From: Haloquadratum walsbyi J07HQW2 | Lineage (GTDB): Archaea; Halobacteriota; Halobacteria; Halobacteriales; Haloferacaceae | Length of the DNA stretch: 64,000 nt | Reading direction: 5' to 3' | NCBI RefSeq assembly: GCF_000415985.1 | Contig: NZ_KE356561.1 | Coordinates: 3,381,457-3,445,456 of the forward strand | Shown: positions 47,976 to 56,900 of the stretch, piece by piece | Layout of the letters: each line of letters opens with the position of its first letter | Numbering within the stretch: position 1 is the first letter of the stretch | Notes under the pieces: model-generated | Told to the model about the DNA's origin: nothing | The model's input: the letters and a program-made list of their open reading frames with translations, nothing else | The model's database searches: none | Program-made: the position numbers and the translations under genes

Positions 47976-49952
47976 TTACGTGCTGTGGAGTGCAAGACCG
48001 TCTTCTTCGATGTACAACTGCTCAGCAGCGTCAGTCGACTCCAGACGATCGAATGCCCGCTTGACGATGTGTGACTCGAAATCGTGGTCTGTCGTGATTT
48101 CCTCTGCAAACACCGTATCCCGACCAAGTGAATCAAGATATTCATTCCGGACTATCGATACACACTTGTGAAGTTTTTCTGCGGATATCGCCCGCTCAAA
48201 CAGCTCAATGTTATCGGTCAGCAGCGGGTCAGATTTATTATAAATCAGACTCCCGTCTCGAAGGTCGACGAAACAAACACTCACGTACTGGCTGTAATGT
48301 GTCCGGGCGAACTCAGTATCATCGACGTGCTCATGAACCCGGTCTGTCCAACCAGTTGGTGAAGCGATCCCTACGATATGGTGGACCTGTTGACGCTCTG
48401 CTTCTCGAACAATCTCACCCACAATGTCTAATACGTCGTCGAGACCAGTCGGCAACCCGTCGAATCCATTCGTCGCGTACGCTTCGAGGTGAGAGTACAC
48501 ACTTGCATGGATAACCAACTCACGCGTTCGACTGAGACCCATGTAAGCACTCTTCGTTACTTCGTATCGTGAGGTCTGGTTTGTCGGATACGCACCCACG
48601 TCTTCCTCCTCCTTGTCGTCTAACAGCGATTTCATCTGTGGTTCCTGATTCTGCCGGACATTTCGACTACTCCAGTATCCCTCTGGCACGGTAAACTCTC
48701 TCTCTGGGAGCGTGATACAATCGGCTTCCCGAATTGAGGTGTCAAATCGACCGATATAATCCATCTCGAACAGCGCAGCTGTGCTCGCAGTGACCACATT
48801 TTCTCCACGAATCCCGTTAATATCACCGGCAGAAGTATTCAGATTGTCGATCCGTCGTTCCAGCTCTGCCTGCCGTCGTTGAACCCGGTCCCGTGACGCC
48901 GTCATCTCTTCACGTCCACGCTGAAGCTGATTAACTTGCTCATAAAGTTCGTTTCGCTTATTATCAATTCTTTCTAGCTCGGCATCAAGCATTTGTGTGG
49001 CTTCTTTTCGCGTGGCTGGTCGCTCTGCGCGTGAACTTTCTTTACGGGCGGTCTCAAGCGCCTGCCTCGTCTCATTGAGTTTATCTGTGAGTTCTTGAAC
49101 CCGTTCGATTCCTGCGTCAAGTTCGTCGACCGGCACACTCCCTAATTCTTCAGTCGAATCGAGTCGGTCTTTGAGTTCTGTCGCCTCAGCTGTTCCCCCT
49201 GCGAGTTCTGCTTCGATATCACGGAGTTCGGCGTCGATTTGACTTTTTCGTTGAAGATACTCGTCTCCAATTGACTCTGATAGTCGCTTGACCTCTTTGG
49301 TAACATCCGTGGTTACCTGTTCACGAGTTTCGGTCGCGTCTGCGACGGCTTCCACAGCCGACTCAATCTGTTCGACCATGTGCTCTAATCCATGAGCCTC
49401 AACATAAGTGAAAAAACCCTGTCGGATTCGCTCGTGACGGTCTTCATACCGCTCAACGAGCCGATCAATGACATCTTGTTGGACATTGGGGTTCTGGATG
49501 AGCTGATCCATGTCGCCAATCTGGGTCGATGTATACTCCTGAACGAGTTCGTACACTTCTCCTTCCATGCGACGTATTTGCTTGTTGATCTGTTCCTGAT
49601 CAAGTATGTCAAACTGTTTGTACCGATCGAAGTCGACGACAGCTTGCAGCTCGGCCTCAATGAAGTCATTATCAAGTGACTGTGGGACTGTCGCGTCGGC
49701 ATAGAAACTCGCAGCGATCAATAGCCGTGCTAATCGGCAGTCACCACGAACGCGGTCTTCCTCTGATGTGGTGAGGAAATCCGGGCAGTCCCGCCCATAC
49801 TCGTAGATCAATTCCTGTTCATTCGCCTTGATATCATTGTACCGCTCGATACGTGCGCGTTCTGGCATCCGCCCTAGTGCAGCGAGGTCCTCGTCAAGAA
49901 TCTGTTGAGCGGTATATGTGAGCTCTGTGAGGTAACTCTGGCAATCGGTCAT
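47976..49952 (-). CDS. Unrecognised coiled-coil protein (658 aa)
   Basis: The N-terminal 190 residues are helical (ELTYTAQQILDEDLAALGRMPERARI), residues about 195-370 form long coiled coils (KESSRAERPATRKEATQMLDAE and similar), and residues about 380-600 form an alpha/beta domain with FEMDYIGRFD, ELVIHASVYSHLEAYA, HHIVGIASPTGWTD and YVSVCFVDLRDGSLIYN. The end resembles a winged helix. I do not recognise the family. The alpha/beta part, with alternating acidic residues on strands, could be a nuclease or nucleotide sensor, but no clear motif supports either. It overlaps the upstream 174-aa gene (ATGA), so they act together, next to the Mre11-Rad50 operon. Confidence 0.6.
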   Translation of the reverse strand: MTDCQSYLTELTYTAQQILDEDLAALGRMPERARIERYNDIKANEQELIYEYGRDCPDFLTTSEEDRVRGDCRLARLLIAASFYADATVPQSLDNDFIEAELQAVVDFDRYKQFDILDQEQINKQIRRMEGEVYELVQEYTSTQIGDMDQLIQNPNVQQDVIDRLVERYEDRHERIRQGFFTYVEAHGLEHMVEQIESAVEAVADATETREQVTTDVTKEVKRLSESIGDEYLQRKSQIDAELRDIEAELAGGTAEATELKDRLDSTEELGSVPVDELDAGIERVQELTDKLNETRQALETARKESSRAERPATRKEATQMLDAELERIDNKRNELYEQVNQLQRGREEMTASRDRVQRRQAELERRIDNLNTSAGDINGIRGENVVTASTAALFEMDYIGRFDTSIREADCITLPEREFTVPEGYWSSRNVRQNQEPQMKSLLDDKEEEDVGAYPTNQTSRYEVTKSAYMGLSRTRELVIHASVYSHLEAYATNGFDGLPTGLDDVLDIVGEIVREAERQQVHHIVGIASPTGWTDRVHEHVDDTEFARTHYSQYVSVCFVDLRDGSLIYNKSDPLLTDNIELFERAISAEKLHKCVSIVRNEYLDSLGRDTVFAEEITTDHDFESHIVKRAFDRLESTDAAEQLYIEEDGLALHST

Positions 49953-50473
49953 GGCTGTTGTGATTGGCTCTCAGCGTAATTCGTCAGTTCGGTCTCGAAA
50001 AAGTCTCTGAGGAACGTTGGTGCCGGGTCGTGACCGATGATACTAATCTCAACAGTCACGTTACCCTCAGCCTCGGTGAGCGTGTACGACACAGTGGCGC
50101 GCCCCTTCTTAGTATACACCTCATATTCGTTGTGTTTTGCCGACTGTAGTCCAGCCTTTTTTTTGGAAAACATGTACTGGATGAACGACTCAATCGCCTC
50201 AACCGGGGCGGCAATGGTCTGACTCACCCGGACCGTCATTGGTTCGACGCTGGTGTCGGCTGACTCAAGTTCGTACGCAGATACGCGCTCTGCTGGGACT
50301 TTGTTGATTAATTGCTTATATAACTCATCATGAGCTGCGCCCTCTGCGACGCGAACGAGTCCCTCTGGTCGGTCGACAGTCCCGTCGACCCAATTATCAA
50401 ATAGATACTCGACTCGCTTGCGCTCTGCATCACTCTCGTATTCGACTGCGTAGAGATATCGATCAGATCCCAT
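49949..50473 (-). CDS. Unrecognised 174-aa protein
   Basis: A small alpha/beta protein. The first 75 residues (YLYAVEYESDAERKRVEYLFDNW) look like a compact domain. The second half (VRVSQTIAAPVEAIESFIQYM, then RATVSYTLTEAEGNVTVEISIIG) has the strand and helix pattern of a START/SRPBCC-like ligand fold, a weak impression only. Its stop overlaps the 658-aa gene start, so the two are coupled. The upstream side faces the Snf7-like gene with a shared 306-base promoter region. Function unknown. Confidence 0.6.
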   Translation of the reverse strand: MGSDRYLYAVEYESDAERKRVEYLFDNWVDGTVDRPEGLVRVAEGAAHDELYKQLINKVPAERVSAYELESADTSVEPMTVRVSQTIAAPVEAIESFIQYMFSKKKAGLQSAKHNEYEVYTKKGRATVSYTLTEAEGNVTVEISIIGHDPAPTFLRDFFETELTNYAESQSQQP

Positions 50474-50779
50474 CGCTCTTGTCCATATCGACTCCCCGGG
50501 AGGGAGTTAGTCTCCACATCGTACCGTATCGGGTGTCGATCTTTGACACAACCCTGGATTTAGTGCCAAGCTACAAATAACTACCTCCAAGTCCCCAGGA
50601 TATCCGAGTGGGGACAGTGGCATATCTACTAACTCGTCAAAATACTAGTATAGTGATTCGTCCATTTTGGAGAGAATTCTAGACAGTCAGTTGGTAGAAA
50701 TATTTATACTACCGGCGAAAGATATCTAGCTGAAGTCACATTTTCCAACACGTCAATGTAGGCGGGCAATCATCAACAC
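50474..50779. promoter_or_regulatory. Divergent promoter region
   Basis: 306 bases between divergent operons. AAATATTTATACTACC near 50698-50713 is a good TATA box for the rightward operon, leaving a 5' leader of about 40-50 bases before ATG 50780. Leftward promoter elements are not clear. The shared region would allow coordinated control of both operons. Confidence 0.45.
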
Positions 50780-51448
50780 ATGTCAATAACAGATTGGATC
50801 AACGACCGATTCGGCTCAGACAGTACGACGACACTGCTGGACGAGAGCGTGTATAGCGATAGAGAACTCCGGAAAGACAAAGCAAAGCTCGAGCAGGGTC
50901 TCAGACAGACAGAGCAAAAGCTCGAAGAACACAATCAGCAGTACCAGAAATTACTTAGAGAAGGTGCTGAGGCCGACGAGATGCGTCGCCGGGTATACGC
51001 TAAGAAGGCAAAGCTGGAAAAAAAGAAGTACGAAATGAAGAAGCGAGAGTACAAGGCAAACAGTGTCAAGCTTGGAACGATCATTTCGGTCGAAGGAATG
51101 CGAGACGTGCTCGACACGGCAGACTCTGAGGTCAACCTCTCCGAACACATCCGAGATGCCGATACTTCCCAGCTACAGGGACGAATCATGGATCAGATGG
51201 CGGAATTTGGGCTAGAGATGGAAGATATGCAGCAAGTTGAGGAGGCACTCGACGTACCAATTCTCGACGATGATCTCGAAGACGGTGCAAGCGAGGAACT
51301 AGAGATGATGGAACGAATGGCAGCCGGCAGTGTCTCTGACGAGCAAGTCGACATTGAAGACGAACTGGATGCCAATTCAATGGAAGCCGACGAGACAGAG
51401 GAGCTGGTAGATATTGAAGATGATTTCGAAGGCACTCCAGATGTCTGA
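50780..51448 (+). CDS. ESCRT-III/Snf7-like coiled-coil protein (CdvB-like)
   Basis: A 222-residue protein. A basic, charged helical hairpin at about 30-105 (RELRKDKAKLEQGLRQTEQK; AKKAKLEKKKYEMKKREYKA) is followed by shorter helices (VEGMRDVLDTADSEVNLSEHI; LQGRIMDQMAEFGLEMEDM) and a strongly acidic tail (ELVDIEDDFEGTPDV). Basic hairpin, mid helices and acidic C-terminal tail match ESCRT-III/Snf7 topology, where the tail carries the MIT-binding motif. The very next gene, 11 bases on, encodes an MIT-AAA ATPase, which is the normal ESCRT partner. This is a topology and context call, not an alignment. ESCRT-III filaments remodel membranes. Confidence 0.55.
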   Translation: MSITDWINDRFGSDSTTTLLDESVYSDRELRKDKAKLEQGLRQTEQKLEEHNQQYQKLLREGAEADEMRRRVYAKKAKLEKKKYEMKKREYKANSVKLGTIISVEGMRDVLDTADSEVNLSEHIRDADTSQLQGRIMDQMAEFGLEMEDMQQVEEALDVPILDDDLEDGASEELEMMERMAAGSVSDEQVDIEDELDANSMEADETEELVDIEDDFEGTPDV

Positions 51449-51459
51449 ACTAGTCTATC

Positions 51460-52614
51460 ATGTCTTTAGAGCGTAGCGCACAGAAAGAGTATTTTGAATC
51501 CGAATACAAACGATATCGTAAGCAGGCTGAAGCGGCTCGGCAGAATGGCAAAGCCAGTACCGCGGCGACATACTACGAGCAGTGTGCTGATGCCCTCAAA
51601 GAGTTAGCGGAGCTCGAAACGACAGACACGCTGGCTCAAGAGCGACGCAACCTCGCGTCGAATCTGACAAAAGCTGCAAAGAAACTGAGTCGGGACGGAA
51701 GCCTACGATCTGCAGACGACGAGACTGAAAACCCCGGTATGACCGACAGCCAGACGGGAACACACTCGGGACGCTCTCCGGATGCTGGTAATGAAGAGTC
51801 CGAGACAGATGCAGATATGTATCTTGAGGCGCCGCCGGAGATGGGGTTTGGCGACGTCGGCGGGATGACCGAACTCAAGCAAACGCTTCGAGACCAGGTG
51901 ATCGATCCGCTGGAACGACCGGAGTTGTATGAAGAATACGAATTGGGTATAGTGAACGGACTTCTATTGCACGGACCTCCAGGGACGGGCAAGACATATG
52001 TCACCGAAGCGCTGGCTGGCGAATTATCATACAATTATGTCAATGTGCAAGCCTCGGAAGTCACGAGTTCGCTCGTCGGTGAAGCAGCCGAAAATATGGC
52101 AGAACTGTTTCGCGTTGCTCGAGATAATCAGCCGTGTCTACTCTTTTTTGACGAGATTGAGGCGATCGCTAGCGAGCGGAGTGGTGGGTCACAAAAGACG
52201 ATGAGTGAAAGCCAGATGATCACGCAGTTTCTCACAGAGATGTCTGAAATGAAAGGTGAAGATGTGGTGATTGTTGGTGCGACCAATCTCCCGGACGATA
52301 TCGATGGGGCAGCGTGGCGGCGGTTCGACGAGCGAATTGAGGTCCCACCGCCGGATGCGACTGCCCGCGCAGCAATCCTTCGAGTACATCTTCGGGAGCG
52401 ACCCGTACTCACCGATAGCATCGATTGGACGGAAATCAAAGATCAGACCGAGGGATACTCGGCGAGCGATCTCGAGCTGATTGCATCGAAAGCGGCACGA
52501 AAGGCACTTCAGCAGGCTCGTGATTCAGATGACATCGTGCCGATTAGTCAGTCGCATCTCGAGACTGCAATAGCTGAGACGGCATCAAGTCTAGATGCTT
52601 GGGATGACACATGA
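51460..52614 (+). CDS. Vps4/CdvC-like AAA ATPase with MIT-like N-terminus
   Basis: A 384-residue ATPase. Residues 1-78 form a three-helix, MIT-like bundle (KRYRKQAEAARQNGKASTAATYYEQCADALKELAEL). After a linker comes a classic AAA module: GDVGGMTELKQTL, Walker A GPPGTGKT (172-179), Walker B LLFFDEIEA (Asp231, Glu232), sensor 1 GATNLP (Asn276), arginine fingers WRRFDER (287/288) and a C-terminal small domain (GYSASDLELIASKAARKAL). It matches CdvC/Vps4 or proteasome-like AAA proteins; the MIT-like region and neighbour favour Vps4. Its stop overlaps the FHA-like gene by four bases, so it belongs to one operon. Confidence 0.78.
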   Translation: MSLERSAQKEYFESEYKRYRKQAEAARQNGKASTAATYYEQCADALKELAELETTDTLAQERRNLASNLTKAAKKLSRDGSLRSADDETENPGMTDSQTGTHSGRSPDAGNEESETDADMYLEAPPEMGFGDVGGMTELKQTLRDQVIDPLERPELYEEYELGIVNGLLLHGPPGTGKTYVTEALAGELSYNYVNVQASEVTSSLVGEAAENMAELFRVARDNQPCLLFFDEIEAIASERSGGSQKTMSESQMITQFLTEMSEMKGEDVVIVGATNLPDDIDGAAWRRFDERIEVPPPDATARAAILRVHLRERPVLTDSIDWTEIKDQTEGYSASDLELIASKAARKALQQARDSDDIVPISQSHLETAIAETASSLDAWDDT

Positions 52615-53348
52615 GACGGTATCTGACATTGAAGCAAGATGCCTCGGTGAGCGACGCTGTTCAGCAAGTACCGATCGACGAGACAGTTGGTGTCTACAGG
52701 ATCGCCGATGGGACGCACAGTATCGTCGCAGAGACAAGTGAGGAGGTAATCGACTTAGGAGTTCGTGATGCGGCTGTCTCTCGAAAGCACGATGGAGAAG
52801 CCCCAGTACAGTTCGAGTCTATAGATGAAGGGATTCGAATAAATAATCAGACCAGTACGAACCCAGTGACGGTCCGACAGCGCAGTCGTGACATAGACCT
52901 CACGAATGGCGAACAACTGGTTGTAGAGAACAGTTGTGTCGTCTCACTCGGTATCACGACTGATGTCCGTGCCACTGCCGAGCGTGATTGTGACACGCTT
53001 TCGAGAGACCAACTTGCTGATCTCCTCGACATGGAGGCAGATGGTGGAGTGATGCGAGGTGTCGAACCGGCGGCTCACGCCTCTTCACTGGCGACAAATC
53101 TTCGACAGGCAAGCCAAACCTCTGTTACAGAAGCACAAAAATGGGTTACTGAAATTCAGAACTTTGTCGAAAACAACACACGCACTGACCCCGACTATGA
53201 TAAGATCTTGACTGAGCTCCGAACCACGCGTGACCAGCTGAATGCGAAAATCAGTGGACCATTGAGTGGGAGTGACTTGGACGAAGAACGGCAAAATGAG
53301 TTGGAACTGATTGCCGCTCGTGTTGAGAATCTTTACGCCCGCAAGTAA
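52611..53348 (+). CDS. FHA-like domain protein
   Basis: A 245-residue protein. Residues about 25-115 match a forkhead-associated beta sandwich: GVYRIADGT (first strands), AAVSRKH (the Ser-Arg-x-His phosphothreonine-binding loop; Ser57, Arg58, His60), RINNQTSTNPVTV (the Asn-containing loop) and LTNGEQLVVENSCVVSLG. The remaining half is helical (SRDQLADLLDMEADGG; WVTEIQNFVENNT). FHA domains bind phosphothreonine peptides made by Ser/Thr kinases; such a kinase is encoded convergently 0.6 kb away. It shares an operon with the Snf7/Vps4-like pair, so it may recruit phosphorylated partners to them. Confidence 0.68.
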   Translation: MRRYLTLKQDASVSDAVQQVPIDETVGVYRIADGTHSIVAETSEEVIDLGVRDAAVSRKHDGEAPVQFESIDEGIRINNQTSTNPVTVRQRSRDIDLTNGEQLVVENSCVVSLGITTDVRATAERDCDTLSRDQLADLLDMEADGGVMRGVEPAAHASSLATNLRQASQTSVTEAQKWVTEIQNFVENNTRTDPDYDKILTELRTTRDQLNAKISGPLSGSDLDEERQNELELIAARVENLYARK

Positions 53349-53925
53349 ATTCCTCGACATACTCGCCCACCGAAATCACTACGTCGGGTCGCTCTCCAAG
53401 GACGGACTTGCTATGCTCTCGCATCGGATGTTCCGCCTCCATGACGGAATTTGAAAGTAAAGCAGAGAATCACCACGATCCTCACCATCGATGATGCCAG
53501 TCTCCACAGAGGATATGATTTGGACCATCCCAGCCAGACTCAGCAGTGACGGCAATATAATGAACTGATCGTTGTTATTATTCTATTTTAATTCACTTCG
53601 ATGAATAATACTCCTTACAATCCGCGTTGAGTACGCCTACTGATTGCATTTCATTCCGTTCATCGGGGGGAAGGAACTCAGCCTGTAAATATTAAATCAC
53701 CTGATCCTACATAATAGTCCACGCGGTGAGATAGAAACTGACTGATACTGGTGATAGTCCTCTTTTTGATGACGTCTCCACGCGGAATTACATGAGTCGA
53801 GCCTCAAGGGTTAGTTTGGAGCCTAACGAGTAATAGTAGGAATTTATAAACACAGTGATCAGTCGGAAGTATATTATTCTGCTCTGTTTATTCTCTCCTC
53901 GAACACAAAATAACAGAATGGACAA
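53349..53925. other. Gene-free stretch between convergent genes
   Basis: About 575 bases between the ends of the FHA-like and kinase-helicase genes. No coding region, repeat or RNA is seen. Confidence 0.55.
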
Positions 53926-56900
53926 CTACTCACGGGACACCTTGGTATCGGCATCTATCTTGAGTTGCGGACGGTTGTCATATTCGTCGACCTTGATTCC
54001 GCTCAGCTGGTATGCTGTCCCCTGAGTGAGTGTTTCTACAGACTCGCTTTCACCGTCACCTGAGACAACGTAGTTGAATTCATAGCCGTTTTTCAGTCGC
54101 AGAGTCCCGAGTTGTTCGATTTCCCATCTACTCCGTTGTGCCGTGCTCTTGGCGACACACTCGATATTGACCCTATCGCAGTCTGTGTTGAACGGGACAT
54201 GAACTGTCTCGATGAATTCCTCGATATCAGTGATGAACGGCGACACAGCGGCTGAGTCGGTCTGGATATCAAGTCGATCTTTCGTTCGCGTAATTGCCAC
54301 GTAGAAAAGACGGCGTTCCTCAGCTAGTTTCGTTTCTTGTGGATCGACGACTTTCGTCAGCTGATTGCCGTTCCCGGTGCTGGGAAACCCGTCGGACCGA
54401 TTGGCTGCTGCGTTGGCAATGATCACGTGTTCCGCCTCAGTTCCTTTTGCACTGTGGGCAGTTGTTACCCGGACACCATCCGAATCTCCGATAGGAATCC
54501 CACGGTCCTCTAGACCTTCCCGAATCTCTCTCATAAACCGTGATCCACGCTCGTTACGTGCGATTACCAGAATTTCATCGGGAGAGCGCCCGGCTTTAGA
54601 CACCGACTCACCGACTAACTGACAAATACAATGGACTCCGTTGGTAACATACTGGAACTCGTCTTGCCCACCGACGCGGTGGACCGTTGGGATTGTTTCT
54701 GCCGACGATTCAGCCTCCAGTGATTTCGGCACTACGCCTGAGCGTTCGGACATTAATCTGTTACTTGCATCGACGACCGCCGGAGGGCACCGATAGTTGA
54801 CAGTCAACTCTGTGGTTTCCGCGGGACTAAAGTTGTCTTCGAAGTCAGTGAAATATTCTGGTCGAGCTCCTCTGAACCCATTTATACTCTGCCAGTCGTC
54901 GCCAACGGCATACAGATGTGGGCGGTCGTTTATATTCAGTAGTTCCTGAACCATCCGGATTTGCGCCCTATCGAGATCTTGGAACTCGTCAATCAAGAAG
55001 TGGTCATAATTGAACTCTGTAGAAACCACTCCTTCGGTTAGTAGGTCCACGGCTTCAAGAATCATGTCCTCATAGTCTAGTGCATCGTATCGATCATACG
55101 TATCCTGATACACATTCAAGAGAATAGCTGCCGCGTGGCTGAAGTGATACACCATCGGGTCTTCCTCTTTGTCGAGTCGTTCGAGATCAGAGGGCTCAAA
55201 CCCAGTGCTCTTGGCTTTCTTAACGAACTCACTCAACGCCTCTTCTACCTCTGTTATAGTCTTGACATGTGTGTACGCAGCGTTGATCTGGTCGCGCTCA
55301 CTTCTGCGAGAAGACATATCGACTCCCTGGGTGTCAAGTTTCGCTCGAATCAACTTCGGAATCGTCTCAAGACTGTGATCATCACCGTGTATGGCTATCA
55401 CTTTCCGGTCAGGATGTGCCTGTTGTTGGGCCTGCCGGCTTAATTTCAGCGTTTGCTTTTTATTATACTGATCTTTTTGAGATTGAACTCTTGAGGATGG
55501 ATAGTACTCGATCGTGACATTCTGATCTGGGAGTGTAAAATCGGGGATGACGGTTTCATCGGACATCTCTCGAACCGCTGCGTCGAACTGTCGGTATCTA
55601 TACTCGATGCCATACTCAAATAACATATCAGCAATCTTTCTATGCGCATCACGCTCCTGATGAGCTGTTGGATCGAGGGTTTCTCCACGTCGGGTCTTTG
55701 AGGAACTGTATTTGAGCGATTCGACGTACTGCTTCTGTTCCTGATGATCCATGGAAAGTTGCTCGCTCTGCCAGGCCTCTTGGAACTGCTCATAGTGATG
55801 TCGGAACGTTGGATCCTCATCCAGAAGCTGGCGTCGGTATCGCCCAATCTCCCGCATCCGCTGCACATTCACCAGCGTTGTGTGGTCAGGATTTGCTTTC
55901 CGCGTTATCTTCCCTCCCATCGAGTGGAGTGTCCGAGCGTCGATATTTGTGATTCCGAAGAGGTCATTGATTCGCGATGAGATCTCACTTGCAGCGTCTC
56001 GATTGAACGACAGAGCCAAAATTCGGTCTGGTGGCGTCCCCTTGTCGACGAGGTACTTTGCCCGGCAGGCCAGTGAAAATGTTTTACCTGTCCCTGGACC
56101 TGCAATTACCCGGTTATGTACTTCGTTCGTCATCACAGCCACGTTTTGTGAATCGTTGAGCGTCAGCTCTTCATTTCCCAGCCCTGAGAACGTGTTATTA
56201 AATCGATCGAGTTCCTGATTGAGGAACTGCTCGTTATACTCGTGAACACGCGATTCGAGCGAATCGAGAGTTGTATCGATTTCGGCATATGCCGCTTTAT
56301 CAACTTCCGCGAGCGGTTCCAGTCGTGGCGAGGTGTTTTCGAACGAGGTTCGAACGGTCTCGATGGATTCGAGACATTGCCTAGCTTCGGCGTCCGTGAG
56401 GTAGTGATCCATATCTAGCGTGTCATCAATCGTCACAGAACACTCTCTCAGCTCTGTCTCTAGCCGCTCATAAACCCCTTCAAAATCAGACTTAGCTCTG
56501 ATGAACGTTTCAGCTGCCTGTAATTCACTCTGAAACGTGGTAATCTGTTCCCTCTGAGGGTCAGTGAGATACTCGGGTGCACGTGTCTCCTGGAACTCGG
56601 CGAGACGAGACTGACCTCTCTCGATTTCCGACTGGAGTTCATCTAAATTAACCGGAAGTGGAGCACCCTCCTGTCGAGCGTCTTGGAGAGCGGCGTTCAC
56701 TCGCTCGATAATCGGCTCGATGTCTGCAATCAGCGTCGCTACCCGAGATTGTGCAATATTCGGGTTGTTGTCTGTCACCTGAGAGCGCAACGAGGCTTCC
56801 GTCTCTACCATGGTGTCGAGCTGACGGAGATCAGCATCTGAGAGCGGCTCCGTGCGAAGCTGCTGTCGCACGGTTCGCAATGACTGGCTGATTTCATTTA

